This document shows, one piece after another, positions 1 to 9,148 of a stretch of 64,000 nt of DNA (position 1 is its first letter; every line of letters begins with the position of its first letter). The DNA is from Bacillus_BD sp963708895. Its GTDB lineage: Bacteria > Bacillota > Bacilli > Bacillales > Cytobacillaceae. Under the pieces are notes generated by a model, which worked only from the letters and a program-made list of their open reading frames with translations, ran no database searches and had not been told where the DNA came from. A program made the position numbers and the translations under genes. Location: contig CAVPUE010000002.1 in the NCBI GenBank assembly GCA_963708895.1, positions 186,001-250,000 on the forward strand, written 5' to 3'.

Positions 1-1374
1 CCAACCATCCCACCACCGATTCCAAAAGAATTACCAAAAAAAGAATTACCTATAAAGGAATTACCAAAAAAAGAAACACCAGTGAAGTCTTTACCAAAGC
101 AAGAATTACCAAAAAAGTTAGCACCAGCGAAGCCATTACCAAAGCAAGAATTGCCAATAAAAAGCACCAGCGAAGCCATTACCAAAGCAAGAATGCCAAA
201 AAAAAGCACCAGCGAAGCCATTACCAAAGCAAGAACTGCCAATTCAAAAAGCACCAACTGGAATAGGAGGTCAATATCAGCCAATGTTTCCATATCCGCA
301 ACAAATGAGTCCAATCTATAACCCATGTGCGCCTGTGTATAATCCTTGTCAAGACCCATGTTATCCTGGTCCACAAGCCATGCCATATCCAAATATGTTT
401 GCGCAAGGACCATATCCACCAGTCCAAGGAGCATATATGCCAATGGCACAACCACTTCCATATCCAGAGGTGCAGGGAAGTTATATGCCAGCACACCACT
501 TCGGTATCCGGAAATGCCAAGTGCCAATATGCCAGTACAACCGCAGGGCTTTCCAGAGGTGCAAGGAAGTTATATGCCAGCACAACCACTTGGTTTTCCA
601 GAAATGCCAAACGCTCATATACCAGCGCAGCCGCAGGGCTTTCCAGAAGTACAAGGAAGTTATATGTCACCGGAGCCAAGTGGGTTTTCTCCAACTGAAG
701 GATACAATCTGCCGTCAAATATGATGCCAGGTGTTCCGAACGATGAAATGTTGGAAGAATCATCACCATTTATGGGCTTTGGGCCTACAGTAGCGGGGGC
801 AGAGACAATGCCTGAACCTTTTTACGGCGCACCCGTAAATCCGTCATATCCACAGTATGAACAATATGTAAACCCGCAGGTTCAAGGTAAAAGTATGGGT
901 GTTCCGCAACCGATGATGCCAGGACCAGTTATGCCAGCACAAATGCCAATGATGGATCAAATGCCAATGATGGATCAAATGCCAATGATGGATCAAATGC
1001 CAATGATGAATCAAATGCCAATGATGGGTCAAGTGCCAATGGGGTATCCACCATATCCAGCCCAGAACAAAAACGACTGTGGTTGTGGAGGGCCAAAAGC
1101 TTCACCTTATGGTAGTTATGGTATACAGCCTGATTACCGCCATCCATCGACACTACCAAGCTATCCGCAGGGTGGGAGTTTTGGTCATATCCCGCCATAT
1201 CCAGGTCCATTCGGATATGAGTCAGTACCGCCATATCCCGCACAGTTTGGTTATGGTCCGCAGTCTCAGTTTCATCCATTTGGAGCACAAGAAACACCGG
1301 ACTATGGCAGCCCTTATGATAATTATGAGGGAATTGACGAAGACCAACGAGATGAAATTGATGAATCATACTAA
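1..1374 (+). CDS. safA: Spore coat morphogenetic protein SafA, C-terminal part, 5' truncated and frameshifted
   Basis: Open at the left window edge; the N-terminal LysM domain expected of SafA lies outside. What is visible is a low-complexity Pro/Tyr/Met/Gln protein: K/L/P-rich repeats of the type LPKQELP (positions 1-250), then PYP-rich sequence, repeats of the type FPEVQGSYMPAQP (460-670), five exact 18-bp units coding MPMMDQ-type hexapeptides (943-1032), a NDCGCGG cysteine cluster (1069-1090) and an acidic end. The frame changes from 1 to 2 near 170 and back to 1 near 505 (GCACACC where the repeat predicts GCACAACC), so the gene is broken as given. SafA directs inner coat assembly at the forespore surface. 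The assignment rests on composition plus position ahead of coxA, bofC and ruvA, the B. subtilis order. Another Tyr/Pro-rich coat protein is possible. Confidence 0.75.
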
Positions 1375-2327
1375 TAATTTTGGAGGAGACGAACGTTCTA
1401 ATCATCGTCTCCTTTCTTATTTAAAACAAAATGTTTCCTTAGATGTTCAGAAAATAAAACATATCAGGAAACATGTATATTTAGCCCAACTGAAGGATGG
1501 ATGTCAGTTTATCATGAAAGGATTTTCCGCAAGAAGAAGCCTGCTGTTACAAGGTGCTTTTACTTCCTCGCTAAAAATTCATCATTTTCCGTTTACGTAT
1601 TCTTTTTATTTAGGATTACCAAGTGTTTATTTTGATTCAAAATTTTATGGCTATCTTGAATATATTGAACCGAGTCACCAAACATTTTTCTATAATAGCA
1701 GGGATAACTGTTCAGAAGGACTTGCCTTATTACAAAAATACCATCATACATCAAAACAGTTAGTCGGCAGCTATAAAAATTTATTACCGGCTTACAACCT
1801 GCAAAATAAATGGCAGGAAAGATTTCTTTTTTTTGTAAAAAATAAAGAGATTCTTTCTCTTTTTATCCCGAGTGAGATTTATTCCGATCTTGTATCATGG
1901 GCAGAATGGTCGTTAACAGGAATCGAAATGGAAACTAACTTGTCTCCCTATGTCATCTTACATGGGGATGTAGCCCATCATAATTTTATTAGAAGAAAGG
2001 ATGGGACATTATTTCTAATTGATTTTGATTTGATTAGTATCGGCCCAGAAATAGCAGATTATTTACAATATGCAAATCGAATCCTTCCTTTTTTGGACTG
2101 GTCGCTTCATGATTTGGCTACGTATAAACCATTTCAATCCTATTTTCAACAAAAGCTGTTTTTGTATGCGCTTGCCTTTCCTACCGATATTTTTCGTGAA
2201 TGGAATCGATCTGATAAAGGAAGGACAATATAGCGATTCCACTAAAGTTCGCTCTGTTCTATATTTAACCATTAATCAATTTGAAAAAAGGCGCGAGTTT
2301 GTCCATGATTTATTTCAAGCGGTATAA
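1361..2327 (+). CDS. Spore coat protein kinase-like (CotS/aminoglycoside phosphotransferase fold), frameshifted
   Basis: About 320 residues if the frame is restored. The C-terminal half has the phosphotransferase signature: ILHGDVAHHNF (catalytic Asp, metal-binding Asn) followed by LFLIDFDLIS (metal Asp), as in CotS/YutH-type spore proteins and choline/aminoglycoside kinases. The N-terminal lobe is weakly conserved. The frame moves by +1 near 2215, close to the 3' end; the continuation reads EGQYSDSTKVRSVL and stops at 2327. The first in-frame ATGs (1352, 1361) overlap the end of safA; a GGAGGAG at 1382-1388 has no good start behind it, so the start is uncertain. Position directly behind safA and before a CoxA-like gene argues for a coat or cortex role. 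The substrate is unknown. Confidence 0.7.
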
Positions 2328-2434
2328 CCAAAATTGGAGGCAACTGACAGGATGAAAAGGGTTTGTCTTTCATATCCTAAAAGTGAGCATAACCTCTTTA
2401 TATGCTCATTTTTAGGAGGAGAGGTGGATCTTTC

Positions 2435-3260
2435 GTGCAACAACATCGAAAAACGTGGGTGCTACCTGCTTTATTATGTATCGGACTTGCTGGTTGTGGG
2501 ACAAAAGACGATTCAGCATATAAAAACACAGAGATTCAAAGTACTCCAATTGGTTATTATTCAAATGAAAATCATGATAAAAATGGGGAAACGGTAACGA
2601 TTATAAATAGAGATAATAATGTAAATAGAAATAATGATGTCGGTTATCCGATCATGTTAAATGGAAATGATAATGATGGTCCTCAGGTTGCTGATAAACA
2701 GTCATGATAATGATGGTCCTTTAGTTGAACTAATGGATCATTCATTTGGTACAAAAGGACAACAAAATAACATGAATCAGAATACTGTTCGAGGAAATAA
2801 TCAACGAGCTCAGGAAAATAATCGTCAAGGAGCTAATATCCAATCTGATTTTGATACCCCTTTAATCGGCGCAAGTGATCGAAATTATCACGGCCATTTA
2901 GCAAATAATCGTATCCCGAGTGGCAAGACAACCTATAATAGGGAAAATGAAGGGAATTTGAGTTCGAGGATTAATCAAAATGTTGAAAAAGTCGATAATG
3001 TAAAAGCCGCAGAAACAATTATCCAAGATCAAAATATCATTATAGGTGTTCTTCTCGAAAGAAATGATAATGTTGCGGAAACGAAGAGGAATATCCAAGA
3101 GGTGATTGGGTCTCAGGCAAGAGGAAGACAAGTCAAAGTTTTTACAAATCAAAGTCAATACAATTCAATTAAAGTGATGAACAACGATTTAAAAAATGGC
3201 GGACCAGCTGTTGATATTGAAAATGAACTAAGAAACATCGTTGATATGGATAACCAATGA
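2435..3260 (+). CDS. coxA: Sporulation lipoprotein, YhcN/YlaJ family (CoxA-like), frameshifted
   Basis: Starts at GTG 2435 behind GAGGTGG. The N-terminus is a lipoprotein signal ending in the lipobox LAGCG, so the mature protein should be lipid-anchored. An Asn/Asp-rich linker follows (NRDNNVNRNNDV), then a C-terminal YhcN/YlaJ-type domain with the alternating pattern ETIIQDQNIIIGVLLERND and QVKVFTNQSQY. The frame moves +1 near 2695, between two copies of a GATAATGATGGTCCT motif, so slippage between the copies is one possible cause. In B. subtilis the same place after safA is held by coxA, whose product sits in the spore cortex. Family assignment is good; the coxA name rests on synteny. Confidence 0.7.
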
Positions 3261-3265
3261 GTAAA

Positions 3266-3298
3266 CAAAAAAACGGAGATTCAAGCTCTGTTTTTTTG
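3266..3298 (+). terminator. Probable terminator after the coxA-like gene
   Basis: ACGGAG and CTCTGT flank a short loop and are followed by a run of seven T. The stem is short, so this is a moderate call. Confidence 0.5.
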
Positions 3299-3485
3299 TG
3301 TATTCAAATTTTTAAAGATAGAGTTTTTTATTTAAATAAGGATAATGAACTAATAAATGGTCAAAATAATAGTGTAATAAGTTGAAATCCATAAGCCTCC
3401 ACAAGTGCGGGGTTTTTCCATTTGCTTATTTTCTGCAAAAAATAACAAAAGTCTTTCTTTTGATTTCAAAAAGAGGTGATTGTCT

Positions 3486-4035
3486 ATGCAAACGAAAGGA
3501 TTCTTATACACTATTTTTCAATATTTACTAGTCTGGGTACTAGTCTTAGTAGTATATCTGATTGGTGGAGTACAGACCCAAGCGTTTGCGGCAACTCAAT
3601 CAAATGATGATGCGTAATACTCCCGTCACAGTAGAACTTCATCTTAAATGCATGTATCTGGATGGAGAAATAAGCGAAGAGACGGTCACAGAAACAATCT
3701 ATTCTATGGAAAATTTTTGGGCAAAATATGAAGACTGGCAGTTTATTGGGATGGAAAACGACAAACTAGTCTTTCATAAAAAAACAGATGATATTTCTCC
3801 TTTATTAAAGGCAAATGGATATTTTGGGGTTACAGACGATGGAATTTTAACGATTTTTAATGGAAAACCATATAAATCTCATATCATTCAATCTTTCTTT
3901 CAAATAGACGTAGGAAAACTAGAAAGTAGAAAAAGAGAAGAATTAATTAAAGGAATTCCCATTAAAACAAAAGATCGTTATGTAGAAGTACTAGAGACCT
4001 TTAAAACCTATTCTAAAGAAAAAGAAGCGAATTAA
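3486..4035 (+). CDS. bofC: BofC, bypass-of-forespore protein, frameshifted
   Basis: BofC is a secreted forespore protein that restrains the SpoIVB protease and so delays pro-sigmaK processing. Start ATG 3486 sits behind AGAGGTGAT and opens with a signal peptide (VWVLVLVVYLIGG, then an AFAA cleavage site). The mature part matches B. subtilis BofC closely: MENFWAKYEDW, KTDDISPLLKANGYFGV, IQSFFQID, KGIPIKTK, ending KTYSKEKEAN. Just after the signal peptide, near 3600-3615, the frame moves +1; the unshifted frame ends at TAA 3616. The gene precedes ruvA as in B. subtilis, with csbX and yrbE absent from between the sporulation genes. sigK, the downstream target of this checkpoint, is also in the window (56880-57602). 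Confidence 0.88.
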
Positions 4036-4041
4036 CCTAAA

Positions 4042-4076
4042 AACAAAAAGAACCGGATATCGGTTCTTTTTGTTTT
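4042..4076 (+). terminator. Terminator after bofC
   Basis: A perfect 14-bp inverted repeat (4042-4055 with 4061-4074), 5-base loop GATAT, with T-rich 3' arm. Strong intrinsic terminator shape. Confidence 0.85.
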
Positions 4077-4112
4077 GGGGTAGAAAAATTCATTAATAGT
4101 TTTCATAAATCA

Positions 4113-4126
4113 CGAACTGATGTATG
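4113..4126 (+). promoter_or_regulatory. Candidate LexA operator overlapping the ruvA -10 region
   Basis: CGAACTGATGTATG matches the Gram-positive SOS box (CGAAC-N4-GTTCG) at all positions of the left half and in three of five of the right half. It overlaps a -10 candidate TATGAT (4123-4128), 40 bp ahead of the ruvA start, where LexA could block transcription. No clear -35 is visible. Confidence 0.5.
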
Positions 4127-4165
4127 ATAAAATGATGTACAGTGGTTTAGAGGAGAGAAGAAAAA

Positions 4166-4777
4166 TTGTATGAATTTATTAAAGGAACTGTTCAATATGT
4201 AAGTCCAGAATACGTTGTGATTGAAAATAATGGAATTGGATACCAAGTTACGGTACCTAATCCATTTTTCTATTCAAAGGATTTGGGTCAAGATGTTATT
4301 ATTTATACGTATACTTATGTACGTGAAGATATTTTAGCGCTATATGGATTTAATACACGTGAAGAAAAATTATTATTTACTAAGTTATTAAATGTAACCG
4401 GGATTGGACCTAAAGGTGCATTAGCCATTCTAGCATCTGGCGAACCAGCTCAAGTGGTTCAAGCGATTGAAAATGAAGATGAAGCCTTTTTGATAAAGTT
4501 CCCAGGAGTTGGGAAAAAAACAGCCAGACAAATGATCCTCGATTTAAAAGGAAAGCTGCCTGATATCCTACCAGATTATTTTCCGGATTTATTTAACCCA
4601 GACGAGCAAGAAGAGGGTGTTCCAAAACAGGAAGAATTTGAGGAGGCCATTCTCGCTTTACTTGCCCTTGGTTATTCAGAAAGAGAAGTCAAAAAGATTT
4701 CTCCACAGCTAAAAACGGAAAATCTCACAACAGATCAGTATATAAGAAAAGGATTACAGTTGCTTCTTAAAAGCTAA
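4166..4777 (+). CDS. ruvA: Holliday junction branch migration protein RuvA
   Basis: 203 residues, close to the usual 200. RuvA tetramers bind the four-way junction and load RuvB rings during recombinational repair. The N-terminal OB domain (YEFIKGTVQYVSPEYVVIENNGIGY), the two helix-hairpin-helix motifs (TGIGPKGALAIL near residues 78-90, PGVGKKTARQMI near 112-124) and the C-terminal RuvB-contact domain (EEAILALLALGYSEREV) are all present. Translation starts at TTG 4166 behind GAGGAG. It opens the ruvA-ruvB-DUF2905-queA-tgt-yajC unit, with a possible LexA box just upstream. Confidence 0.97.
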   Translation: MYEFIKGTVQYVSPEYVVIENNGIGYQVTVPNPFFYSKDLGQDVIIYTYTYVREDILALYGFNTREEKLLFTKLLNVTGIGPKGALAILASGEPAQVVQAIENEDEAFLIKFPGVGKKTARQMILDLKGKLPDILPDYFPDLFNPDEQEEGVPKQEEFEEAILALLALGYSEREVKKISPQLKTENLTTDQYIRKGLQLLLKS

Positions 4778-4823
4778 TGGGATTTGAAGATTTCATTAAT
4801 GATGCTCGAGGAGGTGACGTCAA

Positions 4824-5825
4824 ATGGAAGAGAGAATTATTTCAGGTGAAGCAGGTGATGAGGACGTTTCTTTTGAAACGAGCCTCCGGCCAACTACTTT
4901 AAAACAATATATTGGTCAAGATAAAGTGAAAAAAAACTTATCTGTGTTTATTGAAGCGGCAAAACGACGTGAAGAAGCTTTAGATCATGTTCTTCTATAC
5001 GGACCCCCTGGGCTTGGAAAAACGACACTTGCGATTATTATTGCCAATGAAATGGGTGTGAATATCCGAACAACTTCAGGTCCTGCGATTGAACGACCAG
5101 GAGATTTAGCAGCGATATTAACAGGTCTTGAACCTGGAGATGTTTTGTTTATTGATGAAATTCATCGACTTCCAAGATCAATTGAAGAAGTATTGTATCC
5201 AGCTATGGAAGATTTCTGCCTTGATATCATCATCGGAAAAGGACCAAGTGCAAGGTCTGTACGGCTTGATTTACCACCGTTTACATTGGTGGGAGCTACT
5301 ACAAGAGCAGGATCGATTTCAGCTCCATTAAGGGATCGCTTTGGTGTACAAAGTCGGCTTGAGTATTATACAACAGGGCAATTACAAGAAATTGTGATTC
5401 GGACGGCTGAAGTTTTGCAGACAGAGATCAATCCACAAGCGGCTGTTGAGATTGCTAGTCGTTCAAGAGGAACCCCACGGATTGCCAATCGATTGCTTAA
5501 ACGAGTACGGGATTTTGCTCAAGTTCTTGGAAACGGAGAAATTGAAGAGAAGATGGCAGCTAAATCATTAGAGCAACTTCAAGTTGACCGTTTAGGTTTA
5601 GATCATATTGACCATAAATTATTAAGAGGGATTATTGAAAAATTCCGTGGCGGTCCAGTTGGACTAGAAACGATTGCGGCGACAATTGGTGAAGAGTCAC
5701 TGACAATTGAAGATGTATATGAACCCTATTTATTACAGATGGGATTTCTTCAACGGACTCCAAGAGGAAGAGTGGTTACTCATCTAGCTTATCAACATTT
5801 AGGCATGGAGGTACCAGGTGAATGA
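4824..5825 (+). CDS. ruvB: Holliday junction DNA helicase motor RuvB
   Basis: 333 residues. AAA+ ATPase that drives branch migration with RuvA. Walker A GPPGLGKTT is at residues 60-68, Walker B LFIDEIHRL near 107-115, sensor GATTRAG near 155-161, followed by the arginine-finger segment PLRDRFG, and a C-terminal winged helix (GPVGLETIAATIGEE). ATG 4824 follows GAGGAGGTGA. The stop codon overlaps the start of the next small gene, so translation is probably coupled. Confidence 0.98.
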   Translation: MEERIISGEAGDEDVSFETSLRPTTLKQYIGQDKVKKNLSVFIEAAKRREEALDHVLLYGPPGLGKTTLAIIIANEMGVNIRTTSGPAIERPGDLAAILTGLEPGDVLFIDEIHRLPRSIEEVLYPAMEDFCLDIIIGKGPSARSVRLDLPPFTLVGATTRAGSISAPLRDRFGVQSRLEYYTTGQLQEIVIRTAEVLQTEINPQAAVEIASRSRGTPRIANRLLKRVRDFAQVLGNGEIEEKMAAKSLEQLQVDRLGLDHIDHKLLRGIIEKFRGGPVGLETIAATIGEESLTIEDVYEPYLLQMGFLQRTPRGRVVTHLAYQHLGMEVPGE

Positions 5826-6028
5826 TGGGAATCGGTAAATTATTAATGACCATTGGTGTTGTTCTATTTATCATCGGTTTTCTCATGCAATTTATTCAAA
5901 TTGGAAAGTTACCAGGTGATATTGTATTCAAAAAAGGAAATACCACCTTTTATTTTCCAATCATGACCTCTATCATTTTAAGCCTTGTGCTTTCTTTAAT
6001 TTTTTATTTTATTGGGAAGTTTCGTTAA
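5825..6028 (+). CDS. Small membrane protein, DUF2905 family
   Basis: 67 residues with two hydrophobic helices: LLMTIGVVLFIIGFLMQF and IMTSIILSLVLSLIFYFIG, separated by the family-typical loop IGKLPGDIVFKKGNTTFYFP. Function unknown. The ATG at 5825 shares a base with the ruvB stop; an ATG three bases earlier is also in frame. DUF2905 genes often sit between ruvB and queA in Bacillaceae, which supports it as a real gene. Confidence 0.85.
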   Translation: MGIGKLLMTIGVVLFIIGFLMQFIQIGKLPGDIVFKKGNTTFYFPIMTSIILSLVLSLIFYFIGKFR

Positions 6029-6052
6029 ACCATACAGAATTGGGTGACATAG

Positions 6053-7081
6053 GTGAAAGTTGATTTATTTGATTTTGATTTACCGGAAGAATTAATTGCA
6101 CAAACTCCATTAGAGGATCGGTCAAGCAGCCGATTAATGGTTTTAAATAAAGAAACGGGAAATCTCGAACATGAGATTTTTAAACATGTAAAGCACTATT
6201 TTAAAAAAGGGGACTGTCTTGTTCTCAATGATACAAAGGTTTTGCCTGCACGGCTTTTTGGAGTGAAAGAAGAAACGGGTGCAAAGGTGGAAGTGCTTTT
6301 ATTAACCCAACAAGAAGGGGACCGGTGGGAGACCTTGGTCAAACCGGCCAAACGAATCAAAAAAGGAACGAAAATATCCTTTGGCGATGGATTATTAACA
6401 GCGGTTTGTGTGGAAGAGCTTGACCATGGTGGTAGAATCATTGATTTTCAATATGATGGGATTTTTTATGAAATTCTTGATACCTTAGGTGAGATGCCTT
6501 TACCACCTTATATAAAAGAACAATTAGAAGATCAAGACAGATATCAAACTGTATATGCACGTGAACGAGGTTCAGCGGCAGCTCCGACAGCAGGGTTACA
6601 TTTTACGGAAGACCTACTGAATGAACTTAAACAAGCTGGGATTCACATTGCGTTTATCACGCTACATGTTGGTTTAGGTACATTTAGACCTGTTAGTGCA
6701 GAGGATATTCATGAGCATGAAATGCACTCGGAATTCTACCAAATGTCAGAAGAAACCGCACAACTTTTAAATGAGGTTAAACAGTCAGGTGGACGAATTA
6801 TTTCTGTAGGAACAACTTCTACTAGGACACTTGAAACGATTGCTTCGGCCGGTGATGGAAAATTTCAGCAAACTAGTGGTTGGACAAATATTTTTATTTA
6901 TCCAGGATATGAATTCAAAGCGATAGATGGTTTGATTACTAATTTTCATTTACCAAAATCAACTCTAATCATGCTTGTTAGTTCATTGGCTGGACGAGAA
7001 AATGTAATAAATGCTTATAACATAGCTGTAAAAGAACGATATCGCTTTTTTAGCTTTGGAGACGCTATGCTTATTATTTGA
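6053..7081 (+). CDS. queA: S-adenosylmethionine:tRNA ribosyltransferase-isomerase QueA
   Basis: 342 residues, normal family length. QueA transfers and rearranges the ribosyl group of SAM onto preQ1 in tRNA to give epoxyqueuosine. Family blocks are visible: the N-terminal FDLPEELIAQTP, RLMVLNKETG, LNDTKVLPARLFG, GEMPLPPYIK, RGSAAAPTAGLHFT, and ITLHVGLGTFRPV. The start is GTG 6053 (GTGAAAGTTGATTTATTTG); an ATG is not available in frame nearby. It overlaps the first bases of the tgt upstream region and is followed by tgt, the enzyme acting one step earlier. Confidence 0.97.
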   Translation: MKVDLFDFDLPEELIAQTPLEDRSSSRLMVLNKETGNLEHEIFKHVKHYFKKGDCLVLNDTKVLPARLFGVKEETGAKVEVLLLTQQEGDRWETLVKPAKRIKKGTKISFGDGLLTAVCVEELDHGGRIIDFQYDGIFYEILDTLGEMPLPPYIKEQLEDQDRYQTVYARERGSAAAPTAGLHFTEDLLNELKQAGIHIAFITLHVGLGTFRPVSAEDIHEHEMHSEFYQMSEETAQLLNEVKQSGGRIISVGTTSTRTLETIASAGDGKFQQTSGWTNIFIYPGYEFKAIDGLITNFHLPKSTLIMLVSSLAGRENVINAYNIAVKERYRFFSFGDAMLII

Positions 7082-7095
7082 AAGGAGCACCACCA

Positions 7096-8235
7096 TTGAC
7101 TGCAATTAAATATGAATTAATTAAAACATGCAAACAAACAGGTGCACGGTTGGGACGAGTTCATACACCGCATGGTTCTTTTGATACACCTACATTTATG
7201 CCTGTAGGAACATTGGCAACCGTTAAAACGATGTCACCTGAAGATTTAAAAGAAATGGGATCAAAAATCATCTTGAGCAATACTTATCATTTGTGGCTAC
7301 GGCCAGGTCATGATATTGTTAAAGAGGCTGGCGGTTTACATAAGTTTATGAACTGGGACCGTGCGATTCTTACGGACTCTGGTGGTTTTCAAGTGTTTAG
7401 TTTAAGTGAGTTTCGGAAGATAGAAGAAGAAGGCGTTCATTTCCGAAATCATTTGAATGGAGACAAACTTTTTCTCTCACCTGAAAAAGCCATGGAGATT
7501 CAGAATGATCTTGGTTCTGATATTATGATGGCATTCGATGAATGTCCTCCATTTCCTGCAGAATTTGATTATATGAAAAAATCTGTAGAAAGAACTTCTC
7601 GTTGGGCAGAACGGTGCTTAAAAGCACATAAACGTCCAGAAGATCAAGGCTTATTTGGAATTGTTCAAGGCGGAGAATATGAAGAACTACGGAAACAAAG
7701 TGCCCAGGATTTAGTTTCATTAGATTTTCCAGGTTATGCGATTGGTGGATTATCAGTTGGTGAGCCAAAAGATATCATGAATCGTATGCTTGAATATACG
7801 ACACCGTTACTACCAGCAGATAAGCCTCGCTATTTAATGGGAGTTGGATCACCTGATTCATTAGTGGATGGAGCGATTCGTGGGATTGATATGTTTGATT
7901 GTGTCTTACCGACGCGAATTGCAAGAAATGGTACTTTAATGACTTCATCAGGAAGACTTGTTGTCAAAAATGCGAAATACGCAAGAGATTTTGGTCCAAT
8001 TGATGAGAATTGTGATTGTTATACATGTCGGAATTATAGCCGTGCCTATATCCGTCACTTAATCCGATGTGATGAAACATTCGGAATTCGTTTAACATCT
8101 TATCATAATCTATACTTTCTGATAAAATTAATGGAACAAGTCAGACAAGCAATCCGAGAAGATCGATTGGGAGACTTTAAAGAAGAGTTTTTTGAGCAAT
8201 ATGGCTTTAACAAGCCTAATGCTAAAAATTTCTAA
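7096..8235 (+). CDS. tgt: tRNA-guanine transglycosylase Tgt
   Basis: 379 residues. Exchanges guanine 34 of GUN-anticodon tRNAs for preQ1. Active-site blocks: LTDSGGFQVFSL (catalytic Asp), FDECPP, GIVQGG, YAIGGLSVGE, the nucleophile region FDCVLPTRIARNG, and the zinc site CDCYTC with the downstream His. The TTG at 7096 is 8 bases behind AAAGGAG and is preferred over an in-frame TTG at 7078 that overlaps the queA stop. Identity to the B. subtilis protein is high across the whole length by eye. The gene is followed 29 bp later by yajC. Confidence 0.97.
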   Translation: MTAIKYELIKTCKQTGARLGRVHTPHGSFDTPTFMPVGTLATVKTMSPEDLKEMGSKIILSNTYHLWLRPGHDIVKEAGGLHKFMNWDRAILTDSGGFQVFSLSEFRKIEEEGVHFRNHLNGDKLFLSPEKAMEIQNDLGSDIMMAFDECPPFPAEFDYMKKSVERTSRWAERCLKAHKRPEDQGLFGIVQGGEYEELRKQSAQDLVSLDFPGYAIGGLSVGEPKDIMNRMLEYTTPLLPADKPRYLMGVGSPDSLVDGAIRGIDMFDCVLPTRIARNGTLMTSSGRLVVKNAKYARDFGPIDENCDCYTCRNYSRAYIRHLIRCDETFGIRLTSYHNLYFLIKLMEQVRQAIREDRLGDFKEEFFEQYGFNKPNAKNF

Positions 8236-8264
8236 TACAATTATATTTATAAAGGAGGAGTACG

Positions 8265-8543
8265 ATGGAAGGTTTAGTTGGTACTATAGGTCCCATTTTA
8301 TTAATGTTTGTTTTATTTTATTTCCTTTTAATTCGTCCACAACAGAAAAGACAAAAAAATGTACAAAAAATGCAAAATGAATTATCAAAAGGGGATAAGG
8401 TTGTCACAATTGGAGGTCTTCATGGAATTGTGGATGCCGTTGACGAAGGTAAAATTGTGATTAAATGTGGAGATGGAAGTCGTCTTACATACGATCGAAA
8501 TGCAGTGCGTGAAGTAGTAGAATCTTCGCAAGCTCAAGGTTAA
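8265..8543 (+). CDS. yajC: Preprotein translocase accessory subunit YajC
   Basis: 92 residues: one N-terminal membrane helix (IGPILLMFVLFYFLLI) then the family signature RPQQKRQKNVQKM and a small domain with KGDKVVTIGGLHGIVDAV. YajC associates with SecDF, encoded 3.3 kb further on. ATG 8265 follows AAAGGAGG. It ends the ruvA operon; a terminator follows directly. Confidence 0.95.
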   Translation: MEGLVGTIGPILLMFVLFYFLLIRPQQKRQKNVQKMQNELSKGDKVVTIGGLHGIVDAVDEGKIVIKCGDGSRLTYDRNAVREVVESSQAQG

Positions 8544-8553
8544 TTCCATAAAA

Positions 8554-8586
8554 ACAGGAGGCGGAAAATCCGCTTCCTGTTTTTTT
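8554..8586 (+). terminator. Terminator after yajC
   Basis: 11-bp stem (8554-8564 with 8570-8580, one G-T pair), loop AAAAT, then six T. Confidence 0.85.
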
Positions 8587-8593
8587 ATATGGT

Positions 8594-8992
8594 TTAAGTA
8601 GTCCTTGATTTCCCACTTAAGTTGACGCCTAAAATACCACCCATCATACTGATTAATATATAACAAACGTAATAAATGATTTGTTCAACATTGAAAAGGC
8701 TATCAAGGCCTAGAAATTGATAGAGGAAAATAAGCAAGGAGTAAATGAATCCTGTTAATCCACCTAAAAACCAGCCTTTTTGTTTTCCTTTTCCCCCTGC
8801 AATGAAGCCCCCAGTAAATAAAGCGATAAACGACATAGCGGTAATAACATATTGTATAGATGTTTCTTGTAAAGCGGTAAATCTTAAAATAAAGGCAAAA
8901 ATGAAACTGCTGATAATCGCGAAAATAAAGATGGAAATGGTCCCATAAAGAATAGCATTACCGATTTTTTTTGATTCTTCGATTTCAAACAT
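8594..8992 (-). CDS. yrzE: TIGR04086-type membrane protein (YrzE-like)
   Basis: 132 residues from ATG 8992 (MFEIEESKKIG), four predicted membrane helices: AILYGTISIFIFAIISSFIF, VITAMSFIALFTGGFIAG, GWFLGGLTGFIYSLLIFLY and IIYYVCYILISMMGGILG. The GGKGKQKG loop followed by a Gly-rich helix is typical of the family; function is unknown. It is on the minus strand, convergent with yajC, and matches the place of yrzE in B. subtilis. The Shine-Dalgarno GGAAGGGAG is very close to the ATG, so the start could be slightly different. Confidence 0.8.
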   Translation of the reverse strand: MFEIEESKKIGNAILYGTISIFIFAIISSFIFAFILRFTALQETSIQYVITAMSFIALFTGGFIAGGKGKQKGWFLGGLTGFIYSLLIFLYQFLGLDSLFNVEQIIYYVCYILISMMGGILGVNLSGKSRTT

Positions 8993-9148
8993 CTCCCTTC
9001 CATAACAGTTAAATCGATTACATGTCTTGTTCCTTTGTACATGCTTATTCATAACCCCATATATATAGAATCAATTCTTTCTCTTAGTCATAAAATTGTT
9101 GATCTCGTACACACTAATCTTAATTCTCTTGAAGGGGGATTGGGAAAA

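Noticed and set aside
221..769. A 182-codon open frame on the minus strand within safA
   Set aside because: It is rich in Trp and His because it is the complement of Pro/Met/Gln repeats; no Shine-Dalgarno or family resemblance. Same for 844-1032 and 929-1405 on the minus strand.
943..1032. Regular 18-bp repeats as a CRISPR array
   Set aside because: Units are contiguous without spacers and lie in frame in a coding sequence.
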